From contig JAPLCB010000006.1 of assembly GCA_026392455.1 (NCBI GenBank), positions 62,001-126,000 on the forward strand: 64,000 nucleotides of DNA, in the 5' to 3' direction. The position numbers and the translations under genes were made by a program. The notes under the pieces are model-generated. The model ran no database searches, was not told the DNA's origin, and saw only the letters and a program-made list of their open reading frames with translations. This DNA comes from Propionibacteriales bacterium. Its GTDB lineage: Bacteria > Actinomycetota > Actinomycetes > Propionibacteriales > Nocardioidaceae. Positions 44,695 to 52,764 of the stretch are shown piece after piece (positions within the stretch are counted from its first letter, which is position 1; each line of letters starts with the position of its first letter).

Positions 44695-46326
44695 TCAGTG
44701 GATGATCGCCTTCTCCGAGCCGGCACCGGTCAGGGCGCGGACCTCGAGCTCGGTGTAGCCGGCCTCGGCCGATGGTTCCCGGGCCAGCTTCGATCCGAGG
44801 TAGCCGAACAGGAAGCCCAGCGGGATCGAGACCAGTCCCGGGTTCTCCAGCGGGAACCAGGAGATGTCGATGCTGGTCGGCAGCAACGACAGGTTCTTCC
44901 CGGTCGCGTCCACACCCTTGCCGGACATCACCGGCGAGAAGACCACCAGACCGACCGAGGAGATCAGGCCGCCGTAGATGCTCCAGACGGCGCCGCGGGT
45001 GTTGAAGCCCTTCCAGAACATGTTGTAGACGATCGCCGGTAGGTTCGCCGATGCTGCGACAGCGAACGCGAGTCCGACCAGGAACGCCACGTTCAGCTTC
45101 TGGGCCGGGATGGCCAGCGCGATCGCGACCAGCCCGATGCCGGCAGCGGCGAGCCGGGCCACCTTCAGCTCCTCGTGCTCGGATGCCTCGCCCTTGCGGA
45201 AGACGCTGTTGTACAGGTCGTGCGCCACGCTCGAGCTCGACGTCAGGGTGAGGCCGGCCACGACCGCGAGGATGGTGGCGAACGCCACCGCGGCGATCAC
45301 CGCCAGCAGCACGGCCCCGCCGGTCGACCCGGCTCCGCCGCCGACCTCTTCAGCCAGCAAGGGTGAGGCCAGGTTGCCGCCCGAGGCCTTCACCTTCGCG
45401 TAGGCGTCACCGTCGAGCATGGCGGCGGCACCGAAGCCGAGCACCAGGGTCATCAGGTAGAAGGCGCCGATCAGGCCGATCGCCCACAGCACCGACTTGC
45501 GGGCGTCCCGCGAGGTCGGCACGGTGTAGAACCGGATCAGGATGTGCGGCAGCCCCGCCGTACCGAGGACCAGGGCGATCGCCAACGACACGAAGTCCAG
45601 CTTGCTGGTGGTGCTGGCGCCGTACTTCAGGCCCGGCTGCAGGAACGCGTCGCCCTTGCCGGTGTTCTGCGAGGCGCTGCCCAGCAGCTCGGACAGGTTG
45701 AAGCCGAAGTGCGCCATCACGAGCACCACGATCAGCAACGACCCGATCATCAGCAGGACCGCCTTGATGATCTGGTCCCAGGTGGTCCCCTTCATGCCGC
45801 CGACGGTGACGTAGAAGATCATCAGCGCGCCGACGAAGAAGATGGTGAGGTTCTTCAACGACTCGCTCTCGACGCCGAGCAGCAGCGTCACCAGCGCGCC
45901 GGCACCGACCATCTGGGCGAGCAGGTAGAAGATCGAGACCACCACCGTCGAGGTGGCGGCAGCGGTTCGGACGGGGCGCTGCTTCATCCGGTAGGCCAGC
46001 TGGTCGGCCATCGTGTACCGCCCGGAGTTGCGGAGCATCTCCGCGACCAGCAGCAGTGCGACCAGCCAGGCGACCAGGAAGCCGATCGAGTAGAGGAAGC
46101 CGTCGTAGCCGTAGAGCGAGATCGCTCCGGAGATACCGAGGAACGAGGCCGCCGACATGTAGTCGCCGCCGATCGCGAGCCCGTTCTGGAAGCCGGTGAA
46201 GGACCGTCCTCCGGCGTAGAAGTCCGCGGTACCGCTGGAGTTCCGGCTGGCACGGAAGGTGATCGCGATGGTGGCTGCGACCACGGTGAGGAACAGTCCG
46301 GTCGTGAGGACCTGGTTGCCGTCCAT
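44695..46326 (-). CDS. actP: Cation/acetate symporter
   Basis: A 543-residue sodium:solute symporter with about 13 transmembrane helices. Signatures include ASSRNSSGTADFYAGGRSF-like N-terminal sequence (seen as SRNSSGTADFYAGGRS), GGDYMSAASFLGISGAISLY, PHILIRFYTVPTSRDARKS and VVAGLTLTSSSSVAHDLYN, which match the ActP/YjcG acetate permease group. It takes up acetate and other short carboxylates with a cation. It follows the DUF485 gene by 1 bp, the standard yjcH-actP pairing, and is followed by a strong hairpin and acs. Confidence 0.93.
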   Translation of the reverse strand: MDGNQVLTTGLFLTVVAATIAITFRASRNSSGTADFYAGGRSFTGFQNGLAIGGDYMSAASFLGISGAISLYGYDGFLYSIGFLVAWLVALLLVAEMLRNSGRYTMADQLAYRMKQRPVRTAAATSTVVVSIFYLLAQMVGAGALVTLLLGVESESLKNLTIFFVGALMIFYVTVGGMKGTTWDQIIKAVLLMIGSLLIVVLVMAHFGFNLSELLGSASQNTGKGDAFLQPGLKYGASTTSKLDFVSLAIALVLGTAGLPHILIRFYTVPTSRDARKSVLWAIGLIGAFYLMTLVLGFGAAAMLDGDAYAKVKASGGNLASPLLAEEVGGGAGSTGGAVLLAVIAAVAFATILAVVAGLTLTSSSSVAHDLYNSVFRKGEASEHEELKVARLAAAGIGLVAIALAIPAQKLNVAFLVGLAFAVAASANLPAIVYNMFWKGFNTRGAVWSIYGGLISSVGLVVFSPVMSGKGVDATGKNLSLLPTSIDISWFPLENPGLVSIPLGFLFGYLGSKLAREPSAEAGYTELEVRALTGAGSEKAIIH

Positions 46327-46327
46327 C

Positions 46328-46693
46328 TCAGACCTCCTCGTTGAACTTCTCGTCGAGCCCGCGGGCCAGCGGGTCGAGGTGGCGGTTGCTGTAGCGCGCG
46401 TAGAGCGCGGCGAGCCCGAAGGTGGTGAGGAACTGGAGGAGCCCGAAGACCAGGGCGACGTTGATGTTGCCGACGAGCTTGTGGCTCATGAAGTCGTGGG
46501 CCCACATCGACAGCAGCACGTAGAGCGTGTACCAGGCGATGAAGGCCAAGGTCGCGGGGAAGACGAACGCGCGGTAGCGGTGCCGGAGCTCGGCGAACTC
46601 CGCAGTCGCGTGCAGCCGTGCGTAGACATCCTGCTCGGGAGTGGGTTCGGGGTCGGCGATCCGGTTCGGGTCGTCGAGGTGTGTGCCGGCCAT
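46328..46693 (-). CDS. DUF485 membrane protein (YjcH-like)
   Basis: A 121-residue protein; ATG at 46693 with GAGGAAGG 10 bp upstream gives MAGTHLDDPNRIADPEPTPE. An in-frame TTG six codons earlier is less likely. The DUF485 features are FAELRHRYRAFVFPATLAFI and a second helix in VALVFGLLQFLTTFGLAALY. The family is found almost only next to ActP-type symporters and may assist them. It is the first gene of the operon, 32 bp downstream of a good CRP-like operator. Confidence 0.92.
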   Translation of the reverse strand: MAGTHLDDPNRIADPEPTPEQDVYARLHATAEFAELRHRYRAFVFPATLAFIAWYTLYVLLSMWAHDFMSHKLVGNINVALVFGLLQFLTTFGLAALYARYSNRHLDPLARGLDEKFNEEV

Positions 46694-46725
46694 CGGGTGC
46701 ACCTTCCTCAATCAGTGAGTTAGTT

Positions 46726-46741
46726 GTGTGATCGCCGTCAC
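46726..46741. promoter_or_regulatory. CRP-like operator before DUF485-actP
   Basis: TGTGATCGCCGTCACG matches TGTGA-N6-TCACA at nine of ten half-site positions. It ends (on the operon side) 32 bp before the DUF485 start codon. Crp encoded at 35157-35834 is the obvious candidate ligand. The position near the start codon would fit either repression or a very short leader. Confidence 0.6.
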
Positions 46742-46864
46742 GCTAGGGACGCAGCCGTCAGCGCCGATAGGGGTCCGGACCGTTCGTGCGGCAGGTGGGC
46801 CGGTGGGATCGGTGAACGGTCGGTCCCGCGCGACGAACGGTCGTCGGTCCCGGGGTCGGCGCCG

Positions 46865-48379
46865 TCAGGTCCGGTCGAGGGCAACGCCCTCGGGAGTGTG
46901 CAGCCGCACCAGGAACCGGTTCACGTGGCTGCTGCTCGGGGGCCGGGTGAACCGGGAGACCAGCACCATCACCGCGACGCTGGTCGGGACGGCCCAGGCG
47001 GCCGGCTGGGCGATCAGGGAGGCCCACCAGCCGGCGTCGCGGTCGGAGACCAGGTTGTCGACCACGGCGAAACCGGTCAGCGCCCCACCGACCAGCATCC
47101 CGCTCGCGGCACCGGCCGCGGTCAGCCCGCGCCACCAGATCCCCAGGACCAGCAGGGGTGCGAACGTGGCGGCTGCCATCGCGAAGGCCAGCCCGACCAC
47201 GGTGGCGACGGCGACGTCACGGGCGGCGAAGGAGGCCGCCAACGGCACCAGGACCGCGATCACGGCAGCGACCCGGAAGGCGGCCACGCCGTCCAGCCTT
47301 CGGCTGGTGACGTCCTGGGACAGCACCCCGGCCACCGCGATGGTCAGCCCCGAGGACGTGGCCAGGAACGCCGCGAACGCTCCGGCGGTCAGCAGCGCGG
47401 TGAGCAGGTCGCCGCCGACGCCGCCGATCATCCGTTGCGGCAGCTCGAGCACCACGTTGTCGGCCCCGGAGCCGACCAGGTCCGGGGCGTACAGCCGGCC
47501 CAGGGCGCCGTACACGGGAGGCAGGACGTAGAAGAGGCCGAGCAGCACCAGCACGATCAGGGTGGTCTTGCGGGCAGCCCGGCCGTCCCGGTTGGTGTAG
47601 TACCGGACCACCACGTGCGGGAGCCCCATCGTCCCGGCGAAGGTCGCCAGCATCAACGAGTACGTCGTGTAGAGGGGGTGGTCCCCGGCGATCGCCAACG
47701 GGTTCGCCCAGTCGGTGCCGTTCAGGCCGTCCACCACCAGGTCCGCCGCAGCCGGTGACCGGCCGCCGTCGGAGAGCCAGACGATCACCAGGAAGGCCAG
47801 CGGGACCAGCAGCGCGGTCAGCTTGAGCCAGTACTGGAAGACCTGGACGAAGGTGATCGACCGCATCCCGCCCGCCAGGACGTTCGCCAGGACGACGGCC
47901 GCGACCACCAGGCTGCCGCCCCACGGGGACATCCCGGTCACCGTCCGCAGCGCCGTGCCCGCGCCCTGGAACTGCGGCAGCAGGTACAGCCACCCGATCA
48001 CCACGACCAGGACCGAGGAGAGCGACCGGACCCGCTGGGAGGCCAGTCGGGCCTCGGCGAAGTCAGGGAGGGTGTAGGCCCCGCTGCGTCGCAGCGGGGC
48101 CGCCACGAAGACCAGCAGCACCAGGTACCCGGCCGTCCAGCCGACCGGGTACCAGAGCATCTCGCCGCCGAAGGCCAGCACCAGGGCGCCGACCCCGAGG
48201 AAGGACGCTCCGGAGAGGTACTCGCCGCTGATCGCGCCGGCGTTCAGCCCGGGGCGCACCGAGCGGGACGCGACGAAGAAGTCGGACGTGGTCCTGCTGA
48301 ACCGCAGCCCCCAGGTCCCGATGGTCAGGGTGGCCACCGAGACGACGACCACGGCACCGATCCCGTAGCCGATGTTCAC
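46865..48379 (-). CDS. Sodium:solute symporter, second acetate-permease-like protein
   Basis: A 504-residue protein starting MNIGYGIGAVVVVSVATLTI with about 13 helices. It shares the ActP hallmarks GEYLSGASFLGVGALVLAFG, PHVVVRYYTNRDGRAARKTT and AFLATSSGLTIAVAGVLSQD but is clearly diverged from the actP copy nearby. Substrate is probably a short monocarboxylate. It is preceded by its own DUF485-like gene (6 bp) and, further upstream on the same strand, by a LytTR regulator and sensor kinase, making a four-gene unit. Confidence 0.88.
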   Translation of the reverse strand: MNIGYGIGAVVVVSVATLTIGTWGLRFSRTTSDFFVASRSVRPGLNAGAISGEYLSGASFLGVGALVLAFGGEMLWYPVGWTAGYLVLLVFVAAPLRRSGAYTLPDFAEARLASQRVRSLSSVLVVVIGWLYLLPQFQGAGTALRTVTGMSPWGGSLVVAAVVLANVLAGGMRSITFVQVFQYWLKLTALLVPLAFLVIVWLSDGGRSPAAADLVVDGLNGTDWANPLAIAGDHPLYTTYSLMLATFAGTMGLPHVVVRYYTNRDGRAARKTTLIVLVLLGLFYVLPPVYGALGRLYAPDLVGSGADNVVLELPQRMIGGVGGDLLTALLTAGAFAAFLATSSGLTIAVAGVLSQDVTSRRLDGVAAFRVAAVIAVLVPLAASFAARDVAVATVVGLAFAMAAATFAPLLVLGIWWRGLTAAGAASGMLVGGALTGFAVVDNLVSDRDAGWWASLIAQPAAWAVPTSVAVMVLVSRFTRPPSSSHVNRFLVRLHTPEGVALDRT

Positions 48380-48385
48380 CTCAGG

Positions 48386-48778
48386 TCACCACCGTTCGAC
48401 ACCGGGTCGCTCGACGACGGCGACGAACTCGGCCTCGTGGCGCTCGGCGGCGCGGACGTAGCGCCAGGCCAGCAGCACCAGGACCGGGTAGCAGGCGAAG
48501 GCGAGGACCACCCACGGCACGGGCATGCCGAGCAGGTGGTGCTTGCCCAGGCCCGGGGCCAGGTGGAAGACGAGCGGGAGGATGCCGATGGTGAGGCCGA
48601 GACCGAGCAGGGTCCGCAGTGCCAGCCGCATCTGCGCACGCAGCAGGCCGCTGACGTAGATGGCCCCGAGGTCGCTCTGGGCGTCGATCTCCGAGGCGAC
48701 GCTGGGTCGTGGCCCGCGGCGGGTGCGCTCCGTGTGCGGGCCGGTGACCCGGACCCGGGGCGGCGGCTCAGCGTCCAC
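48386..48778 (-). CDS. DUF485-like membrane protein, partner of the second symporter
   Basis: A 130-residue protein starting MDAEPPPRVRVTGPHTERTR. The N-terminal 40 residues are Arg/Pro-rich. Two transmembrane helices follow (LGLGLTIGILPLVFHLAPGL and PWVVLAFACYPVLVLLAWRY), then a charged C-terminus (RAAERHEAEFVAVVERPGVE). The size, helix spacing and position just before an SSS symporter make it a divergent DUF485 relative. It lies 12 bp after the LytTR gene. Confidence 0.75.
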   Translation of the reverse strand: MDAEPPPRVRVTGPHTERTRRGPRPSVASEIDAQSDLGAIYVSGLLRAQMRLALRTLLGLGLTIGILPLVFHLAPGLGKHHLLGMPVPWVVLAFACYPVLVLLAWRYVRAAERHEAEFVAVVERPGVERW

Positions 48779-48790
48779 GGCTGGCTCGGC

Positions 48791-49528
48791 TCACGGTGCT
48801 GTCCCACCGGGTCGTTGGCTGCGGACCAGCAGGTCACGAAGGGCGCGGGTGTGCCGACGGCTGACCGGAAGCTCCCGGCCGCCGATGACGACTGCGCACC
48901 GGCCCTGATCGACCCGGAGCTCCTCGACGTACCCGATCGCGACCAGGAGCGAGCGGTGGATCCGGACGAAGCCGCTCTCCGACCACTGGCTCTCCAGCTG
49001 CGCCAGCGGGACCCGGACCAGGAACGAGTCGGTCGCGGTGTGCAGCCGGGCGTAGTCGCCCTCGGCCTCGACGTACCGGATCTCGGGCACGTCCACGAAC
49101 CGGGTGACACCACCGCGCTCGACGGCGATCTGGTCGCCGGGGGTCGCCGTGCGGCCGGCTCCCAGCACCCGGCGGACCGCCTCGGTCAGACGTTCCTCGC
49201 GCACCGGCTTGAGGACGTAGTCGACGGCGTTGAGCTCGAAGGCGTTGACGGCGTGCTCCTCGTGCGCGGTGACGAAGACGACCATCGGGGGCTCGCGGAA
49301 CCTGCTGAGGACGGTGGCGAGCTCGATGCCGTCCAGGCCGGGCATCTGGATGTCCAGGAACACTGCGTCGACGTCGGTCTCCTTGAGGAACCGCAGCGCG
49401 TCGGTCCCCGAGCTGCAGCCGTGGACGGTGCCGACCCGGGGGTCGCGCTCCAGCAGCCACACCAGCTCGTCGAGGGCGGGGGTCTCGTCGTCGAGCACCA
49501 GGACCCGCAGCCCGGGTACGTCGCTCAC
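48791..49528 (-). CDS. LytTR-family response regulator
   Basis: A 245-residue protein with GTG start overlapping the kinase stop (GTGA, 49525-49528). The receiver domain has LVLDDETPALDELVWLLE, the phospho-acceptor Asp in DAVFLDIQMPGLDGIEL and the switch lysine in NAVDYVLKPVREERL. The C-terminal LytTR domain has IRYVEAEGDYARLHTATDSF and GFVRIHRSLLVAIGYVEELR, which binds DNA through beta strands. Together with the kinase it probably controls the downstream symporter genes, as YpdAB and BtsSR do for carboxylate carriers in E. coli. Confidence 0.93.
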   Translation of the reverse strand: MSDVPGLRVLVLDDETPALDELVWLLERDPRVGTVHGCSSGTDALRFLKETDVDAVFLDIQMPGLDGIELATVLSRFREPPMVVFVTAHEEHAVNAFELNAVDYVLKPVREERLTEAVRRVLGAGRTATPGDQIAVERGGVTRFVDVPEIRYVEAEGDYARLHTATDSFLVRVPLAQLESQWSESGFVRIHRSLLVAIGYVEELRVDQGRCAVVIGGRELPVSRRHTRALRDLLVRSQRPGGTAP

Positions 49529-50652
49529 GCCTGCACCCCGGGCGCGAACTTGGGGATCCGCACGATCACCTGGGTGCCGGCGCCGGTCGCAGTCTCCACC
49601 ACCAGACCGTACTCGTCGCCGAAGGTGTTGCGGAGGCGCTCGTCGACGTTGGCCAGACCGACCGAGTCCGAGCTGTGGGTGCCTTCGAGCACGGCCCGGA
49701 TCCGGGCGGGGTCGGCGCCGACCCCGTCGTCCTCGATCGTCACCACGCACTCCTGGTCGGCGTCGCGTGCCTCCACGGTGATGGTGCCGCCGCTCACCGT
49801 CGACTCCAGCCCGTGCCGGACCGCGTTCTCGACCAGCGGCTGGAGGCAGAGGTACGGGACCTGCACCGCGAGCACCTCGGGCGCGATCCGCAGGACCACC
49901 TGCAGCCGGGTCCCGAACCGGGCCTGTTCCAGGAGCAGGTACCGCTCGATCGAGCGCAGCTCCTCGGCGAGCGTGGTGAACTCGCCGTGCTTGCGGAACG
50001 AGTAGCGGGTGAAGTCGGCGAACTCCAGCAGCAGCTCACGGGCGCGGTCCGGGTCGGTCCGGACGAACGACGCGATCGCCCCCAACGAGTTGTAGATGAA
50101 GTGCGGGCTGATCTGGGCCCGTAGCGCGCGGACCTCGGCCTGCACCAGTCGGTGCCGCGAGGCGTCGAGCTCAGCCAGGTCCAGCTGGGTCGAGACCCAG
50201 GCCGCGACCTCGTCGTTGGCGCGCAGCAGGCTCGCCGAGGGCCGGTCGGTCAGGGCGACCAGGACGCCGGCGACCCGTTCGTCGATCACCAGCGGGCTGG
50301 CGACCGCGTGCCGGACCCCGCAGCCGGCGACCGCGCAGCGCAGCTCCTCGGGCCCCGCGACCACGGTCTTCTGGGCAGCGACGGCCTGCAGCGCCAGGCG
50401 CAGGGCGTCGTCACCGTGGTGGTCGTCCGGCGGGTCGCACCCCAGCAGGGTCGTGGTGTCGGTGATGGCCGCCGCCGGGGTCCCGAGCAGGGCACGCAGG
50501 TGCTTGAGGCTGCGGGCGACGGTCGCGCTGCTGAGCCCCTCCCGCAGCGCCGGAGAGGCCAGCGAGGCGGTGTGCAGGGTCGCGAAGGTGGCCCGGTCGG
50601 CCTCGCTGCCCAAGCCGCGCCACTTGCTGGTCCGCCGCCACCTCACCGCCAT
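49525..50652 (-). CDS. LytS-type sensor histidine kinase with GAF-like domain
   Basis: A 375-residue protein starting MAVRWRRTSKWRGLGSEADR, without clear transmembrane helices. Residues about 40-160 look like a GAF domain (CGVRHAVASPLVIDERVAGV) with several cysteines in CAVAGCGVRH. The His_kinase domain (PF06580) has the phospho-acceptor motif LRAQISPHFIYNSLGAIASF, N-box LQPLVENAVRHGLE, and G-boxes EDDGVGADP and SVGLANVDERL. Being soluble, it likely senses an intracellular signal. Coupled by overlap to the LytTR regulator. Confidence 0.92.
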   Translation of the reverse strand: MAVRWRRTSKWRGLGSEADRATFATLHTASLASPALREGLSSATVARSLKHLRALLGTPAAAITDTTTLLGCDPPDDHHGDDALRLALQAVAAQKTVVAGPEELRCAVAGCGVRHAVASPLVIDERVAGVLVALTDRPSASLLRANDEVAAWVSTQLDLAELDASRHRLVQAEVRALRAQISPHFIYNSLGAIASFVRTDPDRARELLLEFADFTRYSFRKHGEFTTLAEELRSIERYLLLEQARFGTRLQVVLRIAPEVLAVQVPYLCLQPLVENAVRHGLESTVSGGTITVEARDADQECVVTIEDDGVGADPARIRAVLEGTHSSDSVGLANVDERLRNTFGDEYGLVVETATGAGTQVIVRIPKFAPGVQA

Positions 50653-50702
50653 GTCACTGCCACCGGGTCAGCGTAGGACCTGGTCGGGCCACGGCCGGGT
50701 CG

Positions 50703-51629
50703 CTAGCGGAAGTTGATCAGCAGGGTGCCGGTGTCCTCGTGACCCGAGGGCTCGGGTGGGGCCGCCGCCGGCAGCCCGGGAGCCGGCGGCGGGACCGCCG
50801 CCTCGGCGGAGCCACTGGCGGTGTCAGCCTCGAGGACGCCGATCGCGTCGTCGACGACCCGGGACATCACGACCTGCTCCGGTGGGTGGCTGGTCACGGT
50901 GGTCTTGTAGCAGCGGGTGAGGTACGGCAGCTTCATCCCGTCCGGGCCACGGCCGTAGTCGTCGTACAGGGCACCGACCCTGGCCAGCACGTCGGCCCGG
51001 GCGTGCTCGGGCATCACCGCGATGTTCGAGCGCGAACGGACCAGATCGTCCAGCTCGCTGCGGCGCAGGTCCTGCCAGAACCGGTACTCCCGCTCGGCCA
51101 CCTCGTCGAAGTAGACGCTCTCGCGCAGCGGGTCCGCGGTGTCGGTCCGGACCGCACCGTTCTCGATCAGCGCACTGAGCTTGCGGACCCAGGGGATGGC
51201 GTTGTCGCGGACGTTCCAGACCAGGCCGACCGTCCCGCCGGGTCGGAGGACCCGGGCGATCTCGGCCAGCGCCACGTCGTGGTCGAACCAGTGGAACGAC
51301 TGCGCCGCGACCACCACGTCGATCGAGCGCGACGGCACCGGCAGGTGCTCCGCGGTGGCCACCATCGTCTCGGCGCCCGGGACCCGGACCTTCAGGTAGC
51401 CGAGCATCTCCGGCAACGGGTCGGTGGCGATCACGTGGTGCCCGGCCGCGACCAGCAGCTCGGTGAACTTGCCGGTCCCGGCGCCGAGCTCGAGGACCCG
51501 CTTGGGGTCACCGTGGGCCGTCCCGACGAGCCACTCGGCAGCCTCGGCGGGGTACGACGGGCGGGCCCGGTCGTAGGTCTCGGCTACCGGGCCGAAACTG
51601 CGCGCAAGCTCGCGGGAAGGATCGCTCAT
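50703..51629 (-). CDS. Class I SAM-dependent methyltransferase
   Basis: A 308-residue protein; ATG at 51629 gives MSDPSRELARSFGPVAETYD. The SAM-binding motif I is VLELGAGTGKFTELLVAAGH, motif II is VIATDPLPEML, and later IDVVVAAQSFHWFDHDVALA followed by VLRPGGTVGLVWNVRD completes the Methyltransf_11 pattern. The C-terminal 50 residues are a Pro/Ala-rich extension ending in LLINFR. Substrate unknown. It is divergent from the Fic-like gene, start codons 34 bp apart. Confidence 0.88.
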   Translation of the reverse strand: MSDPSRELARSFGPVAETYDRARPSYPAEAAEWLVGTAHGDPKRVLELGAGTGKFTELLVAAGHHVIATDPLPEMLGYLKVRVPGAETMVATAEHLPVPSRSIDVVVAAQSFHWFDHDVALAEIARVLRPGGTVGLVWNVRDNAIPWVRKLSALIENGAVRTDTADPLRESVYFDEVAEREYRFWQDLRRSELDDLVRSRSNIAVMPEHARADVLARVGALYDDYGRGPDGMKLPYLTRCYKTTVTSHPPEQVVMSRVVDDAIGVLEADTASGSAEAAVPPPAPGLPAAAPPEPSGHEDTGTLLINFR

Positions 51630-51663
51630 CGTGGGTCCGAAGGTACCCGATAGCCTTGCCTGC

Positions 51664-52428
51664 GTGGCTGATCCCGAGCGTGTCCCGTCCAGCGCTACCC
51701 CGGTGTCCGGCTCCGGGGCCGACATCGACCCGCTGGCCTGGCTGAGCGATCTCGAGGGCGTTCCGTCGGCCTTCGTGGCGGCCCGGGACGGTATCGACGC
51801 CATGCTGCGCGACCGTGGCCTGCGCCAGACCAAGCCCGAGCAGACCGGCGAGGCGCTGCTGCGTGGCGCGCACGCCTCGGCTGTGCTCGAGGGGTCGGCG
51901 TCGACCCTGGAGGACCTGCGTGCCGGGAACGGCGACGAGATCGCCGGCGCCGCGCTGCGGGTCAGTACCGGCATGCTCGCCCTGGTCCCGGTTATCGGGT
52001 CCGCCCCGCTGCAGGCGTTCGCGCGGCTGCACGCGCTGGCCGGCAAGGGCGACGTCGACGACTCGTCGCTCGGACGCCCGGTCAGTGGCGCCGACCGGCT
52101 CAGCGGGCTGGCAGGGACGATGCTCGCGACGAAGGCCCCGGCGCTGCTGGTCGCCGCGGTGGTGCACGCCGAGCTGGTCACGGTGGCGCCGTTCGCGTCG
52201 TACAACGGCATGGTGGCGCGCGCCGCGGAACGGCTGGTGCTGGTCGCTCGCGGGGTCGATCCCGCCTCGGTCGTCGTGCCGGAGGCAGGCCACCTGGCGC
52301 TGCGGGCCGAGTACGAGTCGAACCTGCGCGGCTACCGCGACGGCGGCCGCAACGGCCTGCACGCCTGGCTGCTCTACGCCTCCGAGGCGATCACCCGAGC
52401 CGTGGAGATCTCGCCGCTCAAGGACTGA
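51664..52428 (+). CDS. Degenerate Fic-fold protein with intact inhibitory motif (Rv3662c-like)
   Basis: A 254-residue protein with GTG start (VADPERVPSSATPV). Residues 72-77 read S-A-V-L-E-G, matching the (S/T)xxxE(G/N) inhibitory helix of Fic AMP transferases. Residues 175-186 read APFASYNGMVAR at the place of HPFxDGNGRxxR: the catalytic His is Ala, the acidic residue is Ser and the first Gly is Tyr, while Pro, Phe, Asn-Gly and the last Arg remain. AMP transfer by the normal mechanism is therefore unlikely, and a binding or scaffold role is more plausible. It neighbours the HAD and Ssd genes, as does its relative in mycobacteria. Confidence 0.65.
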   Translation: MADPERVPSSATPVSGSGADIDPLAWLSDLEGVPSAFVAARDGIDAMLRDRGLRQTKPEQTGEALLRGAHASAVLEGSASTLEDLRAGNGDEIAGAALRVSTGMLALVPVIGSAPLQAFARLHALAGKGDVDDSSLGRPVSGADRLSGLAGTMLATKAPALLVAAVVHAELVTVAPFASYNGMVARAAERLVLVARGVDPASVVVPEAGHLALRAEYESNLRGYRDGGRNGLHAWLLYASEAITRAVEISPLKD

Positions 52429-52764
52429 CGGGGCTCTGCTGGTCGAGGTGCTACCGCGCCGGCGGGCGCCTCGAAACCTGACCACCCCTGGGCGCAAAAA
52501 GATGAGCGGCACCGAAGGGCGTGCCCTCGATGCCGCTCTCACACACGGTGCTGGCTACCAAGCGTGCACGGTCTAATTGTTGCTCCGGGCCTATCCCGGA
52601 TTGCAAACGCCCTCAACGAAGGGAGATCGCCGCGTGGGTACCGGTCTCGTGTGCTGGTCTTGAGTTGTGCTGCCCCCCTTGTGTAACCCGCGGCGAGGAG
52701 GACATACAAGTCTTGACATTCCCGGTGATCAGGAAGTGGACCGAGGTCCGACGGTTCTTGCCGG
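52429..52764. other. 336-bp gene-free region between convergent genes
   Basis: It contains a copy of the dispersed repeat (52436-52478), a two-part hairpin with outer arms GAGCGGCA / TGCCGCTC and inner arms AGGGC / GCCCT (52504-52538) that could end the Fic-like transcript, a second hairpin built on CCGGGCCTATCCCGG (about 52586-52600), a C6 run (52673-52678) and a lone TTGACA. No open frame with coding character is seen. Confidence 0.6.
52436..52478 (-). repeat. Dispersed repeat, copy C (inverted)
   Basis: Reads CTGCTGGTCGAGGTGC at the left and GCCTCGAAACC at the right, i.e. the reverse complement of the end blocks of copies A and B, with a 16-nt GC-rich middle. It begins 8 bp after the Fic-like gene stop. 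Confidence 0.6.

Noticed and set aside
52711-52719. TTGACA as a -35 promoter element
   Set aside because: No -10-like hexamer follows at 16-19 bp on that strand and no gene or clear RNA lies downstream.
52560-52764. 6C small RNA, which in mycobacteria lies by ssd
   Set aside because: Only one C6 run (52673-52678) is present and it does not sit in a hairpin loop. The two C-rich loops that define the family are missing, also in the ssd-HAD divergent gap.
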